NCBI RefSeq assembly: GCF_001457415.1
Contig: NZ_LN881723.1
Span: forward strand, 186,001 to 250,000
From: Gorillibacterium timonense
GTDB taxonomy: Bacteria; Bacillota; Bacilli; Paenibacillales; NBRC-103111
Length of the DNA: 64,000 nucleotides
Direction of reading: 5' to 3'
The notes beneath the pieces are model-generated. The model had not been told where the DNA came from. It ran no database searches and was given only the letters and a program-made list of their open reading frames with translations. The stretch's first letter is position 1; every line of letters begins with the position of its first letter. Of this stretch, positions 46,911 through 56,744 are shown piece by piece. The position numbers and the translations under genes are program-made.

Positions 46911-48047
46911 CTATTCTTTGTTTTTCCGGCGCAGGAACGTCGGAATGTCCAGCTGATCTCCGGACGGTTGGCTGCCGAACGGACGAAGCGGAGGCATCCG
47001 GTTGTCCGTCGTCTGACCTTGCGGTGCCGATGCAGCGGAGGAATGCGGTTCCGCTCCGGTTACTGGGCGTTTCTGAGCCGGTATGCTCGGTGCTTTGTGC
47101 TCAAAGCCGGTAGCAATGACCGTCACCTTGATCTCTTCCTTCAGGTTCTCGTCGATGATCGCACCGAAGATCACGTTGACTTCGGGATCGGAAGCCGCGA
47201 TCACTATCTCAGCCGCTTCATTGACTTCATAGAGACTCAGGTTGGAGCCGCCGGTGATGTTCATGATGACGCCGCGTGCGCCTTCAATGGAGGTTTCAAG
47301 CAACGGGCTCATGATCGCCTTCTTCGCTGCTTCGGCCGCACGGTTCTCGCCCGTTCCGATCCCGATGCCCATCAGGGCGGAGCCGCGTTCAGTCATGATC
47401 GTCTTCACGTCTGCAAAGTCCAGGTTGATGAGACCCGGAACCATGATCAGATCAGAAATACCCTGCACCCCTTGGCGAAGAACATTATCCGCTTCGCGGA
47501 AGGCTTCGACCATCGGTGTCTTCTTGTCGACAATTTCGAGCAGGCGATCGTTCGGGATCACGATCAAGGTATCGACTTTTTCCTTCAGCGCGGCAATACC
47601 CTGCTCGGCTTGCATCGCACGCTTGCGGCCTTCGAAGGTAAACGGGCGGGTGACAACCCCTACCGTCAAGGCTCCACATTCTCTGGCGATCTCGGCTATC
47701 ACCGGAGCGGCACCCGTTCCGGTGCCGCCACCCATCCCTGCGGTCACGAATACGAGATCCGAACCCTTCAAGGCTTGTACGATCGCCTCACGAGATTCTT
47801 CGGCTGCTTTCTTGCCTACGTCCGGATTGGCTCCGGCCCCAAGTCCGCGAGTCAGCTTCTCCCCGATCTTGAGCTTCAGTTCCGATTTGGCCAAGTTCAG
47901 AGCCTGAGCGTCGGTATTGACCGTAATAAACTCCACGCCCTGAATGCCATTTTCGATCATTCGATTGACGGCATTGCTGCCACCGCCGCCTACACCGATC
48001 ACTTTAATGGTTGCAAGTTGGTCAACATCGAGATCAAATTCAAACAT
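46911..48047 (-). CDS. ftsZ: FtsZ, tubulin-like division GTPase
   Basis: Polymerises into the Z ring at midcell. The 378-residue protein has the tubulin signature [16 protein letters not shown] near residue 105, the N-terminal [18 protein letters not shown] and the T7-loop [12 protein letters not shown] disordered linker leads to the conserved C-terminal peptide [13 protein letters not shown] that binds FtsA and SepF. The start ATG 48047 (MFEFDLDV) follows GAGGAGG; an upstream ATG was rejected. It ends the dcw transcript at a strong terminator. Confidence 0.98.
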   Translation of the reverse strand: MFEFDLDVDQLATIKVIGVGGGGSNAVNRMIENGIQGVEFITVNTDAQALNLAKSELKLKIGEKLTRGLGAGANPDVGKKAAEESREAIVQALKGSDLVFVTAGMGGGTGTGAAPVIAEIARECGALTVGVVTRPFTFEGRKRAMQAEQGIAALKEKVDTLIVIPNDRLLEIVDKKTPMVEAFREADNVLRQGVQGISDLIMVPGLINLDFADVKTIMTERGSALMGIGIGTGENRAAEAAKKAIMSPLLETSIEGARGVIMNITGGSNLSLYEVNEAAEIVIAASDPEVNVIFGAIIDENLKEEIKVTVIATGFEHKAPSIPAQKRPVTGAEPHSSAASAPQGQTTDNRMPPLRPFGSQPSGDQLDIPTFLRRKNKE

Positions 48048-48111
48048 ATACGTTATTATCCTCCTCACTGGTCGTGTTCCAATGCCTCGTGATTCCAGGC
48101 GTTTAGTCCGA

Positions 48112-49353
48112 TCAGATGTATTCGCTTAACCAGTTTTTAAACCGTTCGAACCATCCCGGCTGATCGTTTCGTTGCTGTTTCTTGGCTCCGCCGGATTTGG
48201 TGCTGCCGCCGACGGTAGCGCGTTGCTTGTGAGTCTTGATCATTTGCGTGATGATTCCGACACCGCTGGTATAAGAAGGGTCGCGGACTCCGATATATTC
48301 CGGAGAGGCGACGCGGACGGATGTGGCGAGTTCCTTCTGAGCGACGCTCAGGAGTCCCGGCATGGAAACCGTTCCGCCGGTCAGAACATAGCCTCCAGGA
48401 GCGTTGCCGTATCCCATATGGAATACTTCGCTGCGAATCAATTGGAAGATTTCTTGAACACGAGGTTCGATAATCCCGGTGAGGTCAACCTGTGTAAACT
48501 CTTTTTCGGAATTGCTGCCGATTCTCGGAACCTTAAATACTTGATCGTTTGCGGCAAGCTCCGTTTGGGCACAGCCGAACTTCAGCTTCACCCGTTCGGC
48601 ATGCTCCATTTGGGTATGGAGGCCGATGGAGATGTCGCTCGTAATCAAATCTCCCCCGATTGGAAGAGTCGAGGTAGCGGTGATCGTTCCGTTCTCGAAG
48701 ATGGCGATCGTCGTTGAACCGGCGCCGATATCGACCAGAACCGTCCCGATGGTCTTCTCATCCTTGGAGAGAGTCAGGTTCCCGGCAGCGAGCGGCATAA
48801 GGATCAGACCGATCACTTTTAAATCCGCTTTCTCAACCACACGACGCAAATTATGTATGGATGATTTCGCGCCCGTGATAATCGTCGCTTCCACTTCCAA
48901 GCGTACGCCGATCATCCCGCGGGGATCCTGAATGCCTTCCAGACCGTCGACTACGAATTGCTTCGGAACGACTGCAATGATTTCCCGTTCGGGAGGAAGC
49001 GCGATGACTTTGGCCGCCTGCAGCACGCGGTCGATATCGTCTTCGCCGATTTCACGGTCATCGTTCGCAACGGCTACTACCCCATGGCTGGTGAGAAGAG
49101 AAATATGATTGCCCGATATTCCGACATAGACTTCATGAATTTGAATACTGACCATGCGTTCGGCATGCTCGACCGCGCTGCGGATCGAATCTACGGTTTG
49201 GTCAATATCAACGATGGCGCCCTTTCGGATTCCTTCCGAATCCGCCGCGCCAACGCCGACTATATGAATGGAACCGTTGTTCACTTCGCCGATGATGGCG
49301 CGAACCTTAGAGGTTCCGATATCCAAGCTGACGATTGTATCATTGCCGCCCAA
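48112..49353 (-). CDS. ftsA: FtsA, actin-like membrane tether of the Z ring
   Basis: An actin-family ATPase that links FtsZ to the membrane and recruits later division proteins. The 413-residue protein has the phosphate-1 motif [16 protein letters not shown], the phosphate-2 [18 protein letters not shown] and adenosine motif [14 protein letters not shown]. The C-terminal amphipathic membrane helix is [13 protein letters not shown]. The start is TTG 49353 with GGGAGGTG at a normal distance; no ATG is nearby. The intergenic gap of 227 nt to divIB presumably holds a promoter for ftsAZ. Confidence 0.97.
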   Translation of the reverse strand: MGGNDTIVSLDIGTSKVRAIIGEVNNGSIHIVGVGAADSEGIRKGAIVDIDQTVDSIRSAVEHAERMVSIQIHEVYVGISGNHISLLTSHGVVAVANDDREIGEDDIDRVLQAAKVIALPPEREIIAVVPKQFVVDGLEGIQDPRGMIGVRLEVEATIITGAKSSIHNLRRVVEKADLKVIGLILMPLAAGNLTLSKDEKTIGTVLVDIGAGSTTIAIFENGTITATSTLPIGGDLITSDISIGLHTQMEHAERVKLKFGCAQTELAANDQVFKVPRIGSNSEKEFTQVDLTGIIEPRVQEIFQLIRSEVFHMGYGNAPGGYVLTGGTVSMPGLLSVAQKELATSVRVASPEYIGVRDPSYTSGVGIITQMIKTHKQRATVGGSTKSGGAKKQQRNDQPGWFERFKNWLSEYI

Positions 49354-49580
49354 TCTGGGGCACCTCCCTGAGCGAATTGCGATGTAGAGCCGTGTAACCT
49401 TTTACTTATTCCACACGATTCGCGGTATCCCTTTTTTATTCACCATAATTTTTAACGATTTGCTGTCGATTCCCGTCTAGGAACTACCTTAAGGACGACA
49501 AATGCCCGCCGGACGGGTCATGAAAACAATTTTAACATTTCTTGGGCTTCATGAGTAGTCCATTTTCCAGAAAAATCAGT

Positions 49581-50348
49581 TCACGGATCGAGCGATGAAG
49601 ACGCCTGCGGAAACGGGATTCCCCGGTCCTGCTCTAGCAAAGTCAAGATTCCGGTAGTCCCATTTTTACGCTTGAATTCGCTCGTGTAATAAGAAAGTTT
49701 GGGAATCTTTTCCTCCAACAAACTGATTCGTGTGACGACCTCGAAACGGGACCGGGTATACAGCTTGATCCGGTCCGAAAACACATTGGGATACGGCTTG
49801 ATTTCGGAGATGTCGGACAGCTGCTCTTCCGGAATCGCGGCGAGCACCCTGGCAAGCTCCTTCCATTCCGCCTTCCCTTGTTCCCAGCCGGTAAGAATCG
49901 GCCGATCGGACGGGAAGGCTTTGTCCTTAAGCCCGTAAGAGTTCCCGTCCGCCAACACCACTTCCGGTCGCCCGTCTTTTCCCAACTGGTACGCGGCCCT
50001 CGGGAATTCCTTCACTTCAATGTTGAGCAGGCCGGGAAAGGTCTTCGTCACCTTGACGGACTCCACCGCTTTGACGGTGAGCAGGTGTTTCTTGACGTCC
50101 TCTACCTTAACGAGGAAAAAGGAATCCCCCGTCTTCACACCGGAAGCTTGTCCAAGCTGCGAGAGCTCCGCGATCTCGTTACCGGTTATGCGAATCTCGG
50201 AAATTTTTCCGAGTGGGGATTGAAAGAAGAGGTAAGCGAATAGAATGAGAAAAAAGAAGAGGAGCACGAGGATCAGCCTGCGGCTGCCGCGCTTCTTCGG
50301 CCTTCCCGCTTTGAGTGCGGGGACGGTTTGATCCTTGGGCAAACGCAA
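49581..50348 (-). CDS. divIB: DivIB/FtsQ division protein
   Basis: A bitopic division protein of about 255 residues that works with DivIC and FtsL. A short basic cytoplasmic region and one transmembrane helix (LILVLLFFFLILFAYLFF, about residues 25-42) precede an extracellular POTRA domain (ISEIRITGNEIAELSQLGQASGVKTGD) and the FtsQ/DivIB domain (VTKTFPGLLNIEVKEFPRAAYQL). No ATG lies in the region; the start is TTG 50348 or TTG 50342, with AGGTG favouring the second. The divIB-ftsA interval lacks the ylxW, ylxX and sbp genes found in Bacillus subtilis. Confidence 0.92.
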   Translation of the reverse strand: MRLPKDQTVPALKAGRPKKRGSRRLILVLLFFFLILFAYLFFQSPLGKISEIRITGNEIAELSQLGQASGVKTGDSFFLVKVEDVKKHLLTVKAVESVKVTKTFPGLLNIEVKEFPRAAYQLGKDGRPEVVLADGNSYGLKDKAFPSDRPILTGWEQGKAEWKELARVLAAIPEEQLSDISEIKPYPNVFSDRIKLYTRSRFEVVTRISLLEEKIPKLSYYTSEFKRKNGTTGILTLLEQDRGIPFPQASSSLDP

Positions 50349-50471
50349 GACACCTACTTTGCTTGGGATGGGTCATGCCGCCCCCCGATCCATTTGGCCA
50401 TAGGCGGCAAGTGCAGGATCGGGGCAGCAGAACCGTAACCCAACGCGTGTATTGAAATGAATCTCAAGATC

Positions 50472-51767
50472 TCATCCGATTCGATCGAGTGGAGATGACA
50501 GCTCTTCCCCTTCGGGGGATTTGCGGCGAATCCGCGCTCCAAGCCGGGTGAGCATCTTCTCGATCTGCTCATAGCCCCGGTCGATATGATGAATTTGTTC
50601 CACAACCGTCGTGCCGTGGGCAGCGAGACCGGCGATGACCAGTGCGGCTCCCGCTCGAAGATCGGTCGCTTCCACCGTCGCTCCGTATAACCGGGGAACT
50701 CCCTTGATGTACGCCGCGTTCATATCCACCCGGATGTCCGCCCCCATCCGCCCGAGCTCATCCACATGCTTGAAGCGGCCTTCAAAGACGGTTTCCTTCA
50801 CGATGCTGAGCCCGTCGGCCAAGGATAAAAACACCATGATGAGGGATTGCAGGTCGGTCGGAAACGCAGGATAGGGTGATGTGACAATCCGTTCCACCCT
50901 TCTCGGACGGTTATGGCATTGTATATTCATTATATCACCGGAAGAGATGATTTGAACACCGGCGCGCTTGAGAACGTGAATGAGGGAAGTCAAATGCTGT
51001 GGATTCACCTGCTCAAGCGTCACGTTCCCCCGGGTAGCCGCAGCCGCTACCATAAGGGTTCCCGCCGCAATCCGGTCCGGAATGATCCGATAGACGCAAG
51101 GATGAAACCGGCTCACTCCATCGATGGTGATCGTATCGGTCCCCGCCCCATAAATGCGAGCGCCCATCGCGTTCAGAAAATGCTGAAGGTCTTGAATCTC
51201 CGGCTCGCGTGCAGCATTGTGAATCGTTGTGCGGCCCACAGCGGCTGCGGCGGCCATCATGATATTTTCCGTTGCTCCTACACTTGGAAAGTCAAGGACA
51301 ATATCGGCTCCCGTGAGCTTCTCCGCTCGGCATACAATGGTGCTGCCCGTTTCCTCGATGACAGCCCCGAGCGCTTCTAATCCTTGGAGATGAAGATTGA
51401 TCTTGCGCTCTCCAATCGCACAGCCGCCCGGTTGATAGACCGTTACCGATCCGAATCGGGCGAGCAGCGGTCCCATGAGGAAGATGGACGAACGCATCTG
51501 CTTCATCAGCTCTTCCGGGATATGGGAAGAATGAAGCCGGCTCATATCCAGATGGACCTTTTGTCCGGTAAGGACGGCCCTGCTCCCCAGCGAGGTCAAG
51601 ATATCCAGCATCACCTGGATATCCAAGAGATCGGGAACGTTCTCGATGATCAGGTTCCCATCACTCAGGACACTGGCAGCCAATATGGGAAGCGCGGCAT
51701 TCTTGGCTCCTTGGATCCGAATGGTTCCCGAGAGAGGTTTCCCGCCTTCGATCACCAATTTTTCCAA
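50472..51767 (-). CDS. murA: UDP-N-acetylglucosamine 1-carboxyvinyltransferase
   Basis: Adds enolpyruvate to UDP-GlcNAc, the first committed step of peptidoglycan precursor synthesis and the fosfomycin target. The 431-residue protein begins LEKLVIEGGKPLSGTIRIQG, with KNAALPILAA containing the substrate lysine. The catalytic Cys is in QPGGCAIGERKINLHLQG near residue 115, so it is of the fosfomycin-sensitive Cys type. The start is TTG 51767 with AGGAGGTGAGTC directly before it; the longer upstream frame overlaps the end of murB. Confidence 0.95.
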   Translation of the reverse strand: MEKLVIEGGKPLSGTIRIQGAKNAALPILAASVLSDGNLIIENVPDLLDIQVMLDILTSLGSRAVLTGQKVHLDMSRLHSSHIPEELMKQMRSSIFLMGPLLARFGSVTVYQPGGCAIGERKINLHLQGLEALGAVIEETGSTIVCRAEKLTGADIVLDFPSVGATENIMMAAAAAVGRTTIHNAAREPEIQDLQHFLNAMGARIYGAGTDTITIDGVSRFHPCVYRIIPDRIAAGTLMVAAAATRGNVTLEQVNPQHLTSLIHVLKRAGVQIISSGDIMNIQCHNRPRRVERIVTSPYPAFPTDLQSLIMVFLSLADGLSIVKETVFEGRFKHVDELGRMGADIRVDMNAAYIKGVPRLYGATVEATDLRAGAALVIAGLAAHGTTVVEQIHHIDRGYEQIEKMLTRLGARIRRKSPEGEELSSPLDRIG

Positions 51768-51813
51768 AGACTCACCTCCTGTTAGCTTCGCAGCTAACCG
51801 GCAAGCGATAGCC

Positions 51814-52722
51814 TCAATCCATCTCTCCCATGATGAGAACCTCTGGTGTAAGCACAACGCCGAATTGGGCAACTATTCGAGTACGAATCAGGTCAATCAA
51901 GTCGAGAACATCCTGGGCGGTCGCCGTACCGGTATTGATGATAAAATTCGCGTGCAAGGTTGATACTTCCGCTCCTCCGACCCGTTGCCCTTTCAAGCCG
52001 GCCGCTTCGATGAGCTTGGCGGCGTGATGGCCTTCCGGATTGCGAAACGTGCTTCCCGCACAGGGAAGCTGCAGCGGTTGAGTCCGCAGTCTGCGATCCT
52101 TATACGTCGCCATCGCTCCTGCGATTTCTTTGCGGTCGCCGGGCTCAAGCGCGAACACCGCTTCCGTCACGATGCCGGCACGCTCCTGCAGGACCGAATG
52201 GCGATAGCGGAACAACAGGTCTTCCCGGGTCCACACCTCCACTTCTCCGTCCTCAAGCACAACTTCCGCTTCTTTCAAAATCCGCGATACATCCGAGCCA
52301 TGCGCTCCCGCATTCATGTAGACGGCTCCTCCGACCGATCCCGGAATTCCGCCGGCAAATTCCAGACCCGTGAGTCCTTGCTTGCCAGCCAGTACGGATA
52401 GCTTGATGAAGGAATATCCTCCGCCCGCTCGGATCAACCCGTCTTCAAAACGGGCATCCGCCAGCTCTCCGGCCAGCTTGATGACCGCTCCACGCACCCC
52501 CTTGTCGCTGACCAGAACGTTGGAGCCGCGCCCAAGCACATGCCAAGGTGTCCCATGGGCATGCAGAAGCTGCATCAGCCGGACAAGCTGATCCCGGTTG
52601 TGGACCGTAGCCAAGAGATCCGCCGGGCCTCCAATTTTCCAAGTCGTATGGGCACTGAGCGGCTCGTTGGTCAGAATAACGCCTGCATCTGCCGTTTGAA
52701 GATCGGCTATGAGCTGTTGCAT
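51814..52722 (-). CDS. murB: UDP-N-acetylenolpyruvoylglucosamine reductase
   Basis: Reduces the MurA product to UDP-MurNAc with NADPH and FAD. The type II MurB of 302 residues shows TTWKIGGPADLL for FAD binding, VLGRGSNVLVSDKGVRG, GLEFAGGIPGSVGGAVYMNAGA, YRHSVLQ, and the catalytic Ser in LPCAGSTFRNPEG with HHAAKLIEAAGLKG. GGAGGAGG precedes the ATG. It is separated from murG by 338 nt and from murA by 46 nt. Confidence 0.97.
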   Translation of the reverse strand: MQQLIADLQTADAGVILTNEPLSAHTTWKIGGPADLLATVHNRDQLVRLMQLLHAHGTPWHVLGRGSNVLVSDKGVRGAVIKLAGELADARFEDGLIRAGGGYSFIKLSVLAGKQGLTGLEFAGGIPGSVGGAVYMNAGAHGSDVSRILKEAEVVLEDGEVEVWTREDLLFRYRHSVLQERAGIVTEAVFALEPGDRKEIAGAMATYKDRRLRTQPLQLPCAGSTFRNPEGHHAAKLIEAAGLKGQRVGGAEVSTLHANFIINTGTATAQDVLDLIDLIRTRIVAQFGVVLTPEVLIMGEMD

Positions 52723-53060
52723 CGGAAACCTCCTCCAACAAACACCGGAAGAAGCGGAAGCTCCTTCCCCGAGAATGGCGGAATGTGGGTGTTTGTCACG
52801 GTTATAGTGTATGGTATGTGAAACGCGTAAGAGTGTGACAGCCGCCCATAGGACGGCGGAAATAATGATGAAAGCCTACGGCCTGCGGCCTGCTTGTCCA
52901 ATTTCGGACGTTCCGGTCGGGGAGGGCCGGATGGCGAGCCTCCCCCAATGTCAGCGGCAAGGAGGAACTGCTGGTTGTAGAGGCTCTGTTTCTGTGCTTG
53001 CCGAGAGCAGACAGTCGAAAGCGGAGCGTCTGAGAGGCGCAAGCCATACGAAACTTCCCG
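52723..53060. other. Intergenic region between murG and murB
   Basis: GC-rich, 338 nt, with no convincing gene. A GGGGAGGG/CCTCCCCC hairpin lies at 52919-52946. On the minus strand a TATAAC element near 52810 may be a -10 of a murB promoter but lacks a good -35. Confidence 0.4.
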
Positions 53061-54170
53061 TTAGCGGATCAGCCGGACCATCTCCCGGTAAAAGAGCGAC
53101 GCCGACTCGCTCTCCCCGATCTTGCGGGAATTCTCAGCCATTCTGCGCCGTTTGGCCGGATTGCCCATGATCGCCTCGATTTCACGAGCCAGCCTCTCTC
53201 CGCTAAGCTCCTTTTCCGCTAGCAGGATCGCGGCTTCTTCCTTCTCCAGCCATCTTGCATTGGCTTCCTGATGATGGTTGGTCACATTGGGAGACGGAAT
53301 GAGGATGGATGGAATTCCGAGCGCGGTGATCTCCGCCAAAAAGGACGCCCCCGCCCGGTTGACAATGAGCGAGGTTGCGGCAAGCACTTCATGCATATTG
53401 TGCAAATACGGCCTCATCTTGAGCCTCTCCGGAAGCGGGCCGATGAGCTCCTGTACCCGGGCCAAGGTTTCCTCGTAATAAGGTTCCCCGGTAACGAACA
53501 GGTAATAGACTCCCGGAGTGCGTGACAGTCGGGATGCCAAACCGATCATCGCTTCGTTGATCGCCTTCGCTCCTCGGCTCCCTCCTACCACCAGAACCAG
53601 CTTATCGCCTTTCTTGAGTCCCAGCGAGCGGATACCGTTGAACGAATTGGCGTAAGCCACGGTGGTGGCACGCGGATTCCCCGTATAGACGGCGTGGCGT
53701 GCGGACGGGAAGTTCTTCTCCGAGCCGCGGAAGCTGACGGCTACCGTATCGGCGTACCGGCTCAGGAATTTGTTGGTGAGCCCGGGAATCGCATTCTGCT
53801 CGTGGATGAGCGTCGGGATTCCGAGCCTGGCTGCTGCGTACACAACCGGCCCGCATACATAGCCGCCGGTGCCCACGACGATGTCAGGCCGGAAATCGCG
53901 TAAGAGCATTCGAGAATGTCCGGCCGCCTTCATGAAGCGAACCACGGTTCGGACATTGTCGAAGCTGAGCTTTCGCCGAAACCCCGTGATCTCCACCGCC
54001 TCAAAGCGAAGATCGGGATGAGCTTTGGCTACAATGCCGCGCTCCAGTCCCGTCGTCGTCCCGATATAGAGAAAGCTTGAATCCGGTTCTTCCCTGGATA
54101 CCTCTTCCAGCACGGACAAGGCCGGATAGACATGCCCTCCGGTACCCCCGCCGCTTAAAACGACTCGCAT
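53061..54170 (-). CDS. murG: MurG, undecaprenyl-PP-MurNAc-pentapeptide GlcNAc transferase
   Basis: Transfers GlcNAc from UDP-GlcNAc to lipid I, giving lipid II at the inner face of the membrane. The GT28 enzyme of 369 residues has the N-terminal G-loop LSGGGTGGHVYPALSVL, the acceptor-side loop GTGGYVCGPVVYAA and IPTLIHEQNAIPG. The donor-binding GGSRGAKAINEA and ATSLIVNRAGASFLAEITALGIPSILIPSPN follow. It lies 4 nt downstream of spoVE on the same strand. Confidence 0.97.
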   Translation of the reverse strand: MRVVLSGGGTGGHVYPALSVLEEVSREEPDSSFLYIGTTTGLERGIVAKAHPDLRFEAVEITGFRRKLSFDNVRTVVRFMKAAGHSRMLLRDFRPDIVVGTGGYVCGPVVYAAARLGIPTLIHEQNAIPGLTNKFLSRYADTVAVSFRGSEKNFPSARHAVYTGNPRATTVAYANSFNGIRSLGLKKGDKLVLVVGGSRGAKAINEAMIGLASRLSRTPGVYYLFVTGEPYYEETLARVQELIGPLPERLKMRPYLHNMHEVLAATSLIVNRAGASFLAEITALGIPSILIPSPNVTNHHQEANARWLEKEEAAILLAEKELSGERLAREIEAIMGNPAKRRRMAENSRKIGESESASLFYREMVRLIR

Positions 54171-54174
54171 GAGT

Positions 54175-55272
54175 TCACCTCGCCTGTCGGGATATATTAA
54201 GCAAAATTCCGATTGCCGTCAACATCAGGGTCAGGGAAGAGCCGCCATAGCTGATTAAAGGTAGGGTGATGCCGGTTACCGGAAACATGCCGATCACGAC
54301 GCCGATGTTGATCATGACCTGAACGGCGATCATGCCGGTGATACCGACGGCGAGCAGGCATCCGAACGAATCGGACGCCGTCATCGCCGTTCGGATGCCC
54401 CGCCAGACCAGCACGGCGAAGAGTCCGAGTACGAAGGCTCCCCCGATAAAGCCGAGCTCTTCTCCGATGATCGAGAAGATGAAGTCCGTCTGCGGCTCGG
54501 GGAGGTAGCTGTGCTTTTGCAGGCTGTGGTTGAAGCCGAGCCCGGCGAGTCCGCCGGGGCCGATCGCATACAGCGACTGGATGATCTGGTAGCCCGTGCC
54601 GAGAGGATCGGACCAAGGGTCCAAGAACCCGGCGATCCGTTTGAGGCGGTACGGTGCGGCAAGGATGAGGCCGGCGAAGCCCGCGAGTCCGCCGAGACCG
54701 AGCAACCCAAGATGGAACATCCGGGCGCCCGCCGTGTAAATGACCATCAAGGCTGCTCCGAAGAGCACGACGCCGGTACCGAGGTCCGGCTGGAGCATGA
54801 TGAGTCCGAAGGCAAGCCCGACAAGCAGGAGCGGAGGAACCAAGCCCTTCCAGAATTTCGCCAGGTCAAACCGTCCGGACGCGAGCAGCTTGGAGAGATA
54901 GATCAAGAGACCGAGCTTCATGAATTCCGAAGGCTGAATGCCGAAGGAACCGATGCCGAGCCAACTGCGCGCACCTCCGCGCACGACGCCGATACCGGGG
55001 ATCAAGACAAGAAGCAGGAGACCGAAGCAAGCGAAGAGCAGCCACTTGGACCACTTGCCCCACACCGCGTAATCAGTGCGCGAGGTGACAAACATTCCAC
55101 CTATGCCGAGAAGAGCAAAGAGCAGCTGGCGTTTCGTGTAATAGAGCCGGTCTCCAAAATCGTGGAACGATAGAACGGCGCTTGCGCTGTACACCATCAA
55201 CACGCCGATGGTCAAAATCATGAGCGCGGCCGTCAGCAAAATGAGATCCGGCGATTTACGTCGTTGAGTCAT
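54175..55272 (-). CDS. spoVE: SpoVE, SEDS-family glycosyltransferase
   Basis: A SEDS (FtsW/RodA/SpoVE) polytopic membrane peptidoglycan polymerase, 365 residues with about ten helices. The sequence follows Bacillus SpoVE closely: LMVYSASAVLSF near the N-terminus, GARSWLGIGSFGIQPSEFMKLGLL, QPDLGTGVVLFGAA, LPEPQTDFIFSIIGEELGFIGG and ITLPLISYGGSSL. Its pairing with spoVD in this cluster favours SpoVE, which makes spore cortex, over vegetative FtsW, though the two cannot be cleanly separated by eye. ATG 55272 was chosen over one 17 codons upstream because GGGGGACGGAG precedes it. Confidence 0.92.
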   Translation of the reverse strand: MTQRRKSPDLILLTAALMILTIGVLMVYSASAVLSFHDFGDRLYYTKRQLLFALLGIGGMFVTSRTDYAVWGKWSKWLLFACFGLLLLVLIPGIGVVRGGARSWLGIGSFGIQPSEFMKLGLLIYLSKLLASGRFDLAKFWKGLVPPLLLVGLAFGLIMLQPDLGTGVVLFGAALMVIYTAGARMFHLGLLGLGGLAGFAGLILAAPYRLKRIAGFLDPWSDPLGTGYQIIQSLYAIGPGGLAGLGFNHSLQKHSYLPEPQTDFIFSIIGEELGFIGGAFVLGLFAVLVWRGIRTAMTASDSFGCLLAVGITGMIAVQVMINIGVVIGMFPVTGITLPLISYGGSSLTLMLTAIGILLNISRQAR

Positions 55273-55342
55273 GCTCCGTCCCCCTAGCCAATCCATATAA
55301 GGGGCGGACGTTCTGCCGATCACTCTGTGGACATGCCCCTAG

Positions 55343-56740
55343 TTAAAGGGTATGCACGGACTCCTTAAACATGCTTCCCCGCTCTTCAAAGGAGCGGTAC
55401 ATATCCCAGCTGGCGCAGGCCGGCGACAGCAGCACCACCTGCCCGGCCACGGCGATTTCGGCGGCAAACCGCACCGCCTCCGCCATGGCCTCCCGGGGAT
55501 CGGAGGTCTCCACCGACCGAAACTCAGGAACTCCTGCCTCCTTCGCTACTCGAAGCAGCTTGCTCTTGGTTTCCCCCAAGGCAACCAACCCCTTCACCTT
55601 GTCGTGAAAGTAAGGAGCCAGATCGTCATATTCCATGCCGCGGTCAAGCCCGCCTGCAATTAGGATGACTTCCGCCTCGAACGCTTCGAGATCCTTGATC
55701 GTCGCCGCCGGATTCGTCGCCTTGGAGCCATTGACATATGATATTCCATTAAGGTCGCGCACATGCTCAAGCCGATGCTCAACCCCACGAAACTCTCGCA
55801 GAGCGGCGATCACCGCCGCAACTGGCGCGCCGGCGCACAGGGCTGCAGCGGTGGCAGCTAACGCATTCTGAATGTTGTGACGGCCGGGAACCCCCACCTC
55901 CGCCGAAGGAAGAAGGAACGTTTCCGTACCGTCGAGACTGCGCCAAGCGATCCACTCCCGCTCTTCCTTGCGGCTGAGGAACAGCCCGTGAGGAAGCTCC
56001 TCGGTCATGGAGAAAGGAACGATCTGAGCTTTAATCCAGGGGATGAGAGAACGGCAGTAAGCATCGTCCCAATTCAGGATCGCGAAATCATCCGGTCCTT
56101 GATTTGCAAACAGCTTTGCTTTGGACCCTGCGTAGTCCTCCATCGAGCCGTGATAATCCAGATGCGTCTCGTAGACGTTCAGCAGAAGGGCGATGTGCGG
56201 CCGGAAGGAGCTCGTTCCCTTCAGCTGAAAGCTGCTCAGCTCCACCACCATGTAGTTATCGTCTGTCGCCTCCGAGCAAGCATCGCAGAGAGAGCGACCG
56301 ATATTGCCCGCGAGAATAGGCGACATGCCAGCCTTGTCCAACATGCGGTGAATCCAAGTCGTCGTGGTCGTCTTGCCGTTGGACCCGGTTATCCCGATAA
56401 GGGGAGCTGGACAGATTTGATACGCAACCTCCACCTCGGTCACTACTTCAATCCCGAGCTCCAGAGCTTGCCGGATCGGGTCCGCGGAGTAAGGAATGCC
56501 CGGGTTCTTAACGACGAGCTCGACTCCGCGGTGGATGATGCCCTCCGGATGACCCCCGCAAAGCACAGAAACACCCAGAGACGTTAGTTCCTCCGCCTCC
56601 GGGCATTCTTCAAGCGTTTTTTTATCGTTGACCGTCACCTTGGCGCCGAAGCCGTGAAGCAGCTTAGCTACCGCTACGCCGCTCCGGGCAAGACCGATGA
56701 TGACGACCTCCTTGTCTTTGTAGTCTCTCGGATGCCGCAT
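55343..56740 (-). CDS. murD: UDP-N-acetylmuramoyl-L-alanine--D-glutamate ligase
   Basis: Adds D-glutamate to UDP-MurNAc-L-Ala. The Mur ligase of 465 residues has an N-terminal Rossmann domain (VVIIGLARSGVAVAKLLHGFGAKV), the ATP loop GITGSNGKTTTTTWI near residue 115, and the central NVYETHLDYHGSMEDYAGSKAKLF. The VNGSKATNPAATIKDLEAF and ILIAGGLDRGMEYDDL segments follow in the C-terminal domain. It sits between mraY (4 nt) and spoVE. Confidence 0.97.
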   Translation of the reverse strand: MRHPRDYKDKEVVIIGLARSGVAVAKLLHGFGAKVTVNDKKTLEECPEAEELTSLGVSVLCGGHPEGIIHRGVELVVKNPGIPYSADPIRQALELGIEVVTEVEVAYQICPAPLIGITGSNGKTTTTTWIHRMLDKAGMSPILAGNIGRSLCDACSEATDDNYMVVELSSFQLKGTSSFRPHIALLLNVYETHLDYHGSMEDYAGSKAKLFANQGPDDFAILNWDDAYCRSLIPWIKAQIVPFSMTEELPHGLFLSRKEEREWIAWRSLDGTETFLLPSAEVGVPGRHNIQNALAATAAALCAGAPVAAVIAALREFRGVEHRLEHVRDLNGISYVNGSKATNPAATIKDLEAFEAEVILIAGGLDRGMEYDDLAPYFHDKVKGLVALGETKSKLLRVAKEAGVPEFRSVETSDPREAMAEAVRFAAEIAVAGQVVLLSPACASWDMYRSFEERGSMFKESVHTL

Positions 56741-56744
56741 ACCG

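Noticed and set aside
46908-48092. A 394-codon plus-strand frame
   Set aside because: It is the antisense shadow of ftsZ.
49354-49580. A sigma-H-like promoter (AGGTA...GAAT) upstream of ftsA
   Set aside because: Bacillus ftsAZ has such a promoter, but the spacing and -35 here do not fit the consensus well enough to call it.
52707-53042. A 111-codon minus-strand frame in the murG-murB gap
   Set aside because: Pro/Arg/Ser-rich with no ribosome site; it runs into the start of murB in another frame.
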